Source of the DNA: Clostridia bacterium
Lineage (GTDB): Bacteria > Bacillota > Peptococcia > DRI-13 > UBA5745
Reading direction: 5' to 3'
DNA: 64,000 nt
Assembly (NCBI GenBank): GCA_018434325.1
Contig: JAHDPO010000013.1
Span: 62,001-126,000 of the forward strand
Both the position numbers and the translations under genes were made by a program. Below are positions 61,318-64,000 of the stretch, in pieces. The notes beneath the pieces were generated by a model, which saw only the letters and a program-made list of their open reading frames with translations, was not told the DNA's origin and did not search any database. Positions within the stretch are counted from its first letter, which is position 1. Each line of letters begins with the position of its first letter.

Positions 61318-62127
61318 ATGACCGACTTTCTAAAAAAAACAGCCAGGGTAGCCTTCGGCCTGTTTTTATGCGCTATAGGCTCTTATCTCAGTATCCAGGC
61401 TAACGTGGGGCTGGCGCCCTGGGGAGCCTTCAATATCGGCGTGGCCGCCGCTACAGGCCTGACCTATGGCAATGTTTCTATTATAACAGCTTTGCTGGTG
61501 ATTCTGGTGGATGTTGCCCTCAAGGAAAAGATTGGCATGGGCACGTTGATGGATTCCATCTTGATGGGCGTATATGTGGATCTGCTGATCCGTCTGGATC
61601 CGCTGCCCCTATGCACAAATTACGGTCTGGGGATTTTGGTGCTGCTGCTGGGGCAAGTGGCGATTTGTCTGGGAAGCTATTATTATATAAGCGCGGGCCT
61701 GAGCTGCGGCCCCCGGGATTCACTGATGGTGGCTTTGGACAAGCGTCTTACCAAGGTGCCCATCGGCGCGGTAAGAGGCCTCATCGAGACCGGGGCTCTT
61801 TTGGTAGGCTGGCTCTTTGGGGCTAAGGTCGGCTTGGGCACAATCATTGCCGTTTTTGGTATCAGTTCCATTTTGCAGCTTACGTTTAGTATTTTTCGTT
61901 TTGATCCCAAAAGCGTGGATCATGAGGATATCCTTACCTCTTTTCGCAATCTGAAGGCTGAGCTGGCCAAAAGGCTGGCCGGAGAGGATAAAGGGGAAGG
62001 GGCTATTGCTCCAAAAAAAGCCGGAGCAGAGCCGCTGTCTGCAAACGGCTTGTCTCCTCTACCGGCAGGCATTGCACCAGAGGGTGCCTCTTTACCCGGT
62101 CAAGGAAAGGATCAGATTTTTCCTTGA
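61318..62127 (+). CDS. YczE/YitT-like integral membrane protein
   Basis: A 269-residue protein. The first ~200 residues form 5-6 membrane helices with FGLFLCAIGSYLSIQANVGL, APWGAFNIGVA, GLSCGPRDSLMVAL and the VGTIIA-like end, as in the YczE/DUF6198 family of unknown function. The last ~65 residues are hydrophilic and lie antisense over the 3' end of the NTPase gene (125 bases of overlap), so the tail may be a recent extension. ATG 61318 has GGGAG 8 bases upstream. In some bacteria YczE genes sit beside phosphopantetheinyl transferases; not here. Confidence 0.7.
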   Translation: MTDFLKKTARVAFGLFLCAIGSYLSIQANVGLAPWGAFNIGVAAATGLTYGNVSIITALLVILVDVALKEKIGMGTLMDSILMGVYVDLLIRLDPLPLCTNYGLGILVLLLGQVAICLGSYYYISAGLSCGPRDSLMVALDKRLTKVPIGAVRGLIETGALLVGWLFGAKVGLGTIIAVFGISSILQLTFSIFRFDPKSVDHEDILTSFRNLKAELAKRLAGEDKGEGAIAPKKAGAEPLSANGLSPLPAGIAPEGASLPGQGKDQIFP

Positions 62128-62746
62128 TTACGCCCAACACCCGATAAGGGCCTTCCAGAATCTCCAGTACCCGGTTTTGAAAGAGGTAAGCTTCTTTCTC
62201 TAAGAAGCCCAGTTCATCCATCAGCACCAGGCTTCCTGCCGGGATGTGCGCCAATAAGGCCACGCCGGCGGTGTCGAAAGCTTGCGGATAAGCCGCCAAT
62301 ATGCCGGCGGGGCCGCAGAGGCCCACGAGGCTAGGGCCGGGGCCGGCGGTGGCGGTGGCGGGACTGCTGAAGCTGCCAAGGCTGCCAAGACCGCCAAGAT
62401 TGCCGCCAAGGGAACCGGGCGGGATGCCGTTAACAGAGGCGGCACTTTTGCCGCCGATAGAATCAGCGGCATCGGCAGCATTGGCCGGCTGGCCCATATC
62501 CGGCGGGCCCAGCAGCACCTGATGGGTGGCTTGGCTGCCGCCGCTGTAGCCGCAGCTGTAGCTGCTGTAGCTGCTGTCCGGCTTGGGCGAAACGGGCTGC
62601 GGCGCGCCTTGATCCGGCAGGAAAGGCTGGGCCAAGGCCAGCTTTTTTGTAGAGAAGCCGGCAGGAACGATACCAGCCTGGCGAAGGGCGGCACGAATCA
62701 ATGTAGTCTTGCCGGCGCCGCTGGGGCCGTAGAGAAAAAGATGCAT
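62003..62746 (-). CDS. THEP1-type nucleoside-triphosphatase with low-complexity insert
   Basis: A 247-residue P-loop NTPase. Walker A GPSGAGKTTL is at residues 7-16, Walker B-like LVLMDELGFLE near 170, and GVIKEKSDPFLDRVKRHP near 205 are typical of the NTPase_1/THEP1 family (~175 residues). Residues about 50-135 form a Ser/Gly/Ala/Pro-rich insert absent from the family as I know it. Relatives appear beside selenium-dependent hydroxylase accessory genes, and the MocA gene follows across an intergenic gap. The frame is open throughout, so the insert looks translated. Confidence 0.7.
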   Translation of the reverse strand: MHLFLYGPSGAGKTTLIRAALRQAGIVPAGFSTKKLALAQPFLPDQGAPQPVSPKPDSSYSSYSCGYSGGSQATHQVLLGPPDMGQPANAADAADSIGGKSAASVNGIPPGSLGGNLGGLGSLGSFSSPATATAGPGPSLVGLCGPAGILAAYPQAFDTAGVALLAHIPAGSLVLMDELGFLEKEAYLFQNRVLEILEGPYRVLGVIKEKSDPFLDRVKRHPLVQCLPVEETSRLQTAALLRLFLEQ

Positions 62747-62885
62747 AGCATAACTCCTTCCACTTTGCTTCTCCGTTACCTCTATTGTAATAGATAATAA
62801 TAATCAAATCAATTAATCAATTGATAATGCCGCAGCAGATAATTTGCCGGCAGAAATTTTTCCAATTCATGATATGGCCTGAAAT

Positions 62886-63024
62886 GAGCAAAATTGCAAG
62901 TTTAAAGTGTCCGAAACATCGCTTGGGGACTGCATTCGACTGAACTTGGCTATATCCAGTGTATCATCAAGATAATGCACACTATCTTTAACAAACTGCA
63001 CACTTTAAACCTGCATTTTTGCTC
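62886..63024. repeat. Family-A MITE-like element, copy 2
   Basis: 139 bases with 25-base terminal inverted repeats (62886-62910 and 63000-63024) matching at 23 of 25 positions. The left arm is identical to the arm at 3396. No coding potential. It lies in the ~990-base gene-free stretch 62747-63735. Confidence 0.65.
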
Positions 63025-63238
63025 AATAATTTGAGGCTTGGCCACCTTTTTCAGCAGTCCTCTTTAAATCTGCATTTTTGCATAAAACGAACCGGGCCGT
63101 AATTGGGAGGTCCCTCAAAAGGGCTAAACTTGTATGACTAAACTTGTATGGTATAAATCTAATATATAGCTAGAATATAGTTGGAGTCCCACAGATAAGG
63201 CGGGACAAATGAAAAGCCAAGTCAATAGAGAGTCGGAT

Positions 63239-63438
63239 GCTCAAAATTGCAACTTTTCCACAGGTGCACCTCGAATTTAGCCTGAAATCAGAGGCGGAAT
63301 GCTCAAAACTCGAAGTTGTGTGGGAAAATGAGCCTGAAACTAGCCTGAAGCATAGGCTAACCAGGGCAAAATGGGGTGCAAAACTTGCAAAATTGAGCAG
63401 TTCGCGGTCATGCTGGTGTAAAAGCTGCAAAATTGAGC
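63239..63438. repeat. Family-A related element, copy 3
   Basis: GCTCAAAATTGCAACTTTT (63239-63257) and its inverted partner AAAAGCTGCAAAATTGAGC (63420-63438) bound a 200-base segment. Two internal copies of the same motif lie at 63301-63317 and 63378-63398. It is a more diverged or composite member of the family. Confidence 0.5.
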
Positions 63439-63557
63439 GATCTGACATCACGTCAAAACGGCAGCTCCCCGATTGCATAAAAAAGGTGCCCTCATCAATC
63501 TCCTGCTTGGTTTATTATTTCTGAGCAGTAGGCCTTCATTACGTTGGCCGCCCTGCC

Positions 63558-63633
63558 GCCCTACTGCGCCACTGCGTATCGATGCCCCATCACAGCGCTA
63601 CTGCCCTACTGCGTCACTGCGCATCAATGCCCC
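63558..63633. repeat. C-rich tandem duplication upstream of mocA
   Basis: Two 31-base copies (63558-63588 and 63603-63633) beginning GCCCTACTGCG and ending ATGCCCC, with 3 differences, 45 bases apart. They lie within a strongly C-biased stretch that shows no credible reading frame. Confidence 0.55.
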
Positions 63634-63735
63634 GCCAAGCCCCGCTGTCCCGTCGCGGCCCCATCGCGGCCCCATCATTGCGCGGGGCGCCGCCGTGCCA
63701 GCCATACCATCCCGGACTTAAAGGAGCTCACATTA

Positions 63736-64000
63736 ATGAAAGAAAAAAATATTGCGGCGGTGGTCATGGCTTCCGGCTTCTCCCGGCGCTTGGGGACCAA
63801 CAAGCTGCTGCTGCCTTTGGATGAAACGACCAGAGTGATCGACAAAGTGCTTGATCGGATAAAAGAAATGGACTATGCCGCCGTAGCGGTAGTATCTCAA
63901 TACGACGAGGTTCTGGAACAGGCTGCCCGGCAAGGGTTTGCGGCGGTAGCCAATACAGAGGCCATTGAAGGAAAAAGCAGCTCCATCCGGCTGGGGGTGG
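63736..64000 (+). CDS. mocA: MocA-type molybdenum cofactor cytidylyltransferase, N-terminal part
   Basis: An open frame that runs off the window end: 88 residues are visible. MASGFSRRLGTNKLLLPLD (residues 11-29) is the nucleotide-binding signature G-x-S-x-R-x-G-x-x-K of the MobA-like NTP transferase family, in the MocA/YgfJ form that makes the cytidine dinucleotide of molybdopterin for xanthine-dehydrogenase-type hydroxylases. ATG 63736 follows AAAGGAGCTCACATTA. Both such hydroxylases in this window would need its product. Only the start of the gene is present. Confidence 0.85.
   Translation, partial: MKEKNIAAVVMASGFSRRLGTNKLLLPLDETTRVIDKVLDRIKEMDYAAVAVVSQYDEVLEQAARQGFAAVANTEAIEGKSSSIRLGV

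Noticed and set aside
63473-63721. A possible small 82-residue protein before mocA
   Set aside because: Pro/Arg/Ser-rich translation of the C-biased repeats with no ribosome site or hydrophobic core.

Overview
The window comes from an anaerobic, moderately GC-rich member of the Bacillota (Firmicutes), probably a Clostridia-like fermenter. The reasons are a FabK/FabT-type fatty-acid operon, many 4Fe-4S proteins, strong AGGAGG ribosome sites, sigma-A promoters, and two catabolic islands built on Mo/Se hydroxylases. It cannot be placed below phylum from sequence reading alone. No rRNA, tRNA, prophage, insertion sequence or CRISPR array was seen.

Layout. 1-9.8 kb is mostly housekeeping: the tail of a Mg2+ P-type ATPase, a permease, twin Rossmann oxidoreductases, a 4Fe-4S aldo/keto reductase, RNase R, SfsA, MsrAB and a 3-methyladenine glycosylase. 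10.1-24.7 kb is an anaerobic purine/ureide catabolic island. Carbamate kinase, YgeW, YgeY, YgeX and a YheO-like regulator lie on the minus strand. SsnA, YgfK, HydA and a selenium-dependent xanthine dehydrogenase lie on the plus strand. The two arms diverge from a region with two good promoters and a structured leader that ends in an intrinsic terminator. 25-29.3 kb has a DctM-like permease, a Fic protein and a cysteine desulfurase of the kind linked to labile selenium. 29.3-35.3 kb is the fab operon (fabT-fabH-acpP-fabK-fabD-fabG-fabF-fabZ) with a palindromic operator at its promoter. 35.4-39.8 kb holds an uncharacterised operon: two related Cys-motif proteins flanking a ferredoxin-like protein, then an amidohydrolase, facing an NCS1 permease.

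40-61.2 kb is a complete nicotinate fermentation cluster of the Eubacterium barkeri type, all on the minus strand. It has nicotinate dehydrogenase (molybdopterin subunit in one piece), 6-hydroxynicotinate reductase, enamidase, 2-(hydroxymethyl)glutarate dehydrogenase, a serine-dehydratase-like dehydratase, B12-dependent 2-methyleneglutarate mutase with a MutL/GlmL-like partner, methylitaconate isomerase, dimethylmaleate hydratase and dimethylmalate lyase. Passengers are a UPF0280 (ApbE-like) protein, an AA_synth-family protein and a PTS-EIIC-like membrane protein. A sigma-54 activator sits upstream. Between it and enamidase lie a -24/-12 promoter and three copies of TTTCA-N4-TGAAA, which together look like a complete enhancer-controlled switch. 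Three DNA segments inside the cluster fold as four-way cloverleafs with no unpaired junction bases.

61.3-64 kb has a YczE-like membrane protein, a THEP1-type NTPase with a low-complexity insert, about 1 kb of repeat-rich intergenic DNA, and the start of a MocA-type molybdenum cofactor cytidylyltransferase. The Mo cofactor gene, the cysteine desulfurase and YgfK plausibly serve both selenium/molybdenum hydroxylases, so the window reads as one N-heterocycle fermentation region. The best candidate for something undescribed is the 35.4-38.3 kb operon; the cloverleaf elements and the ssnA leader come next.
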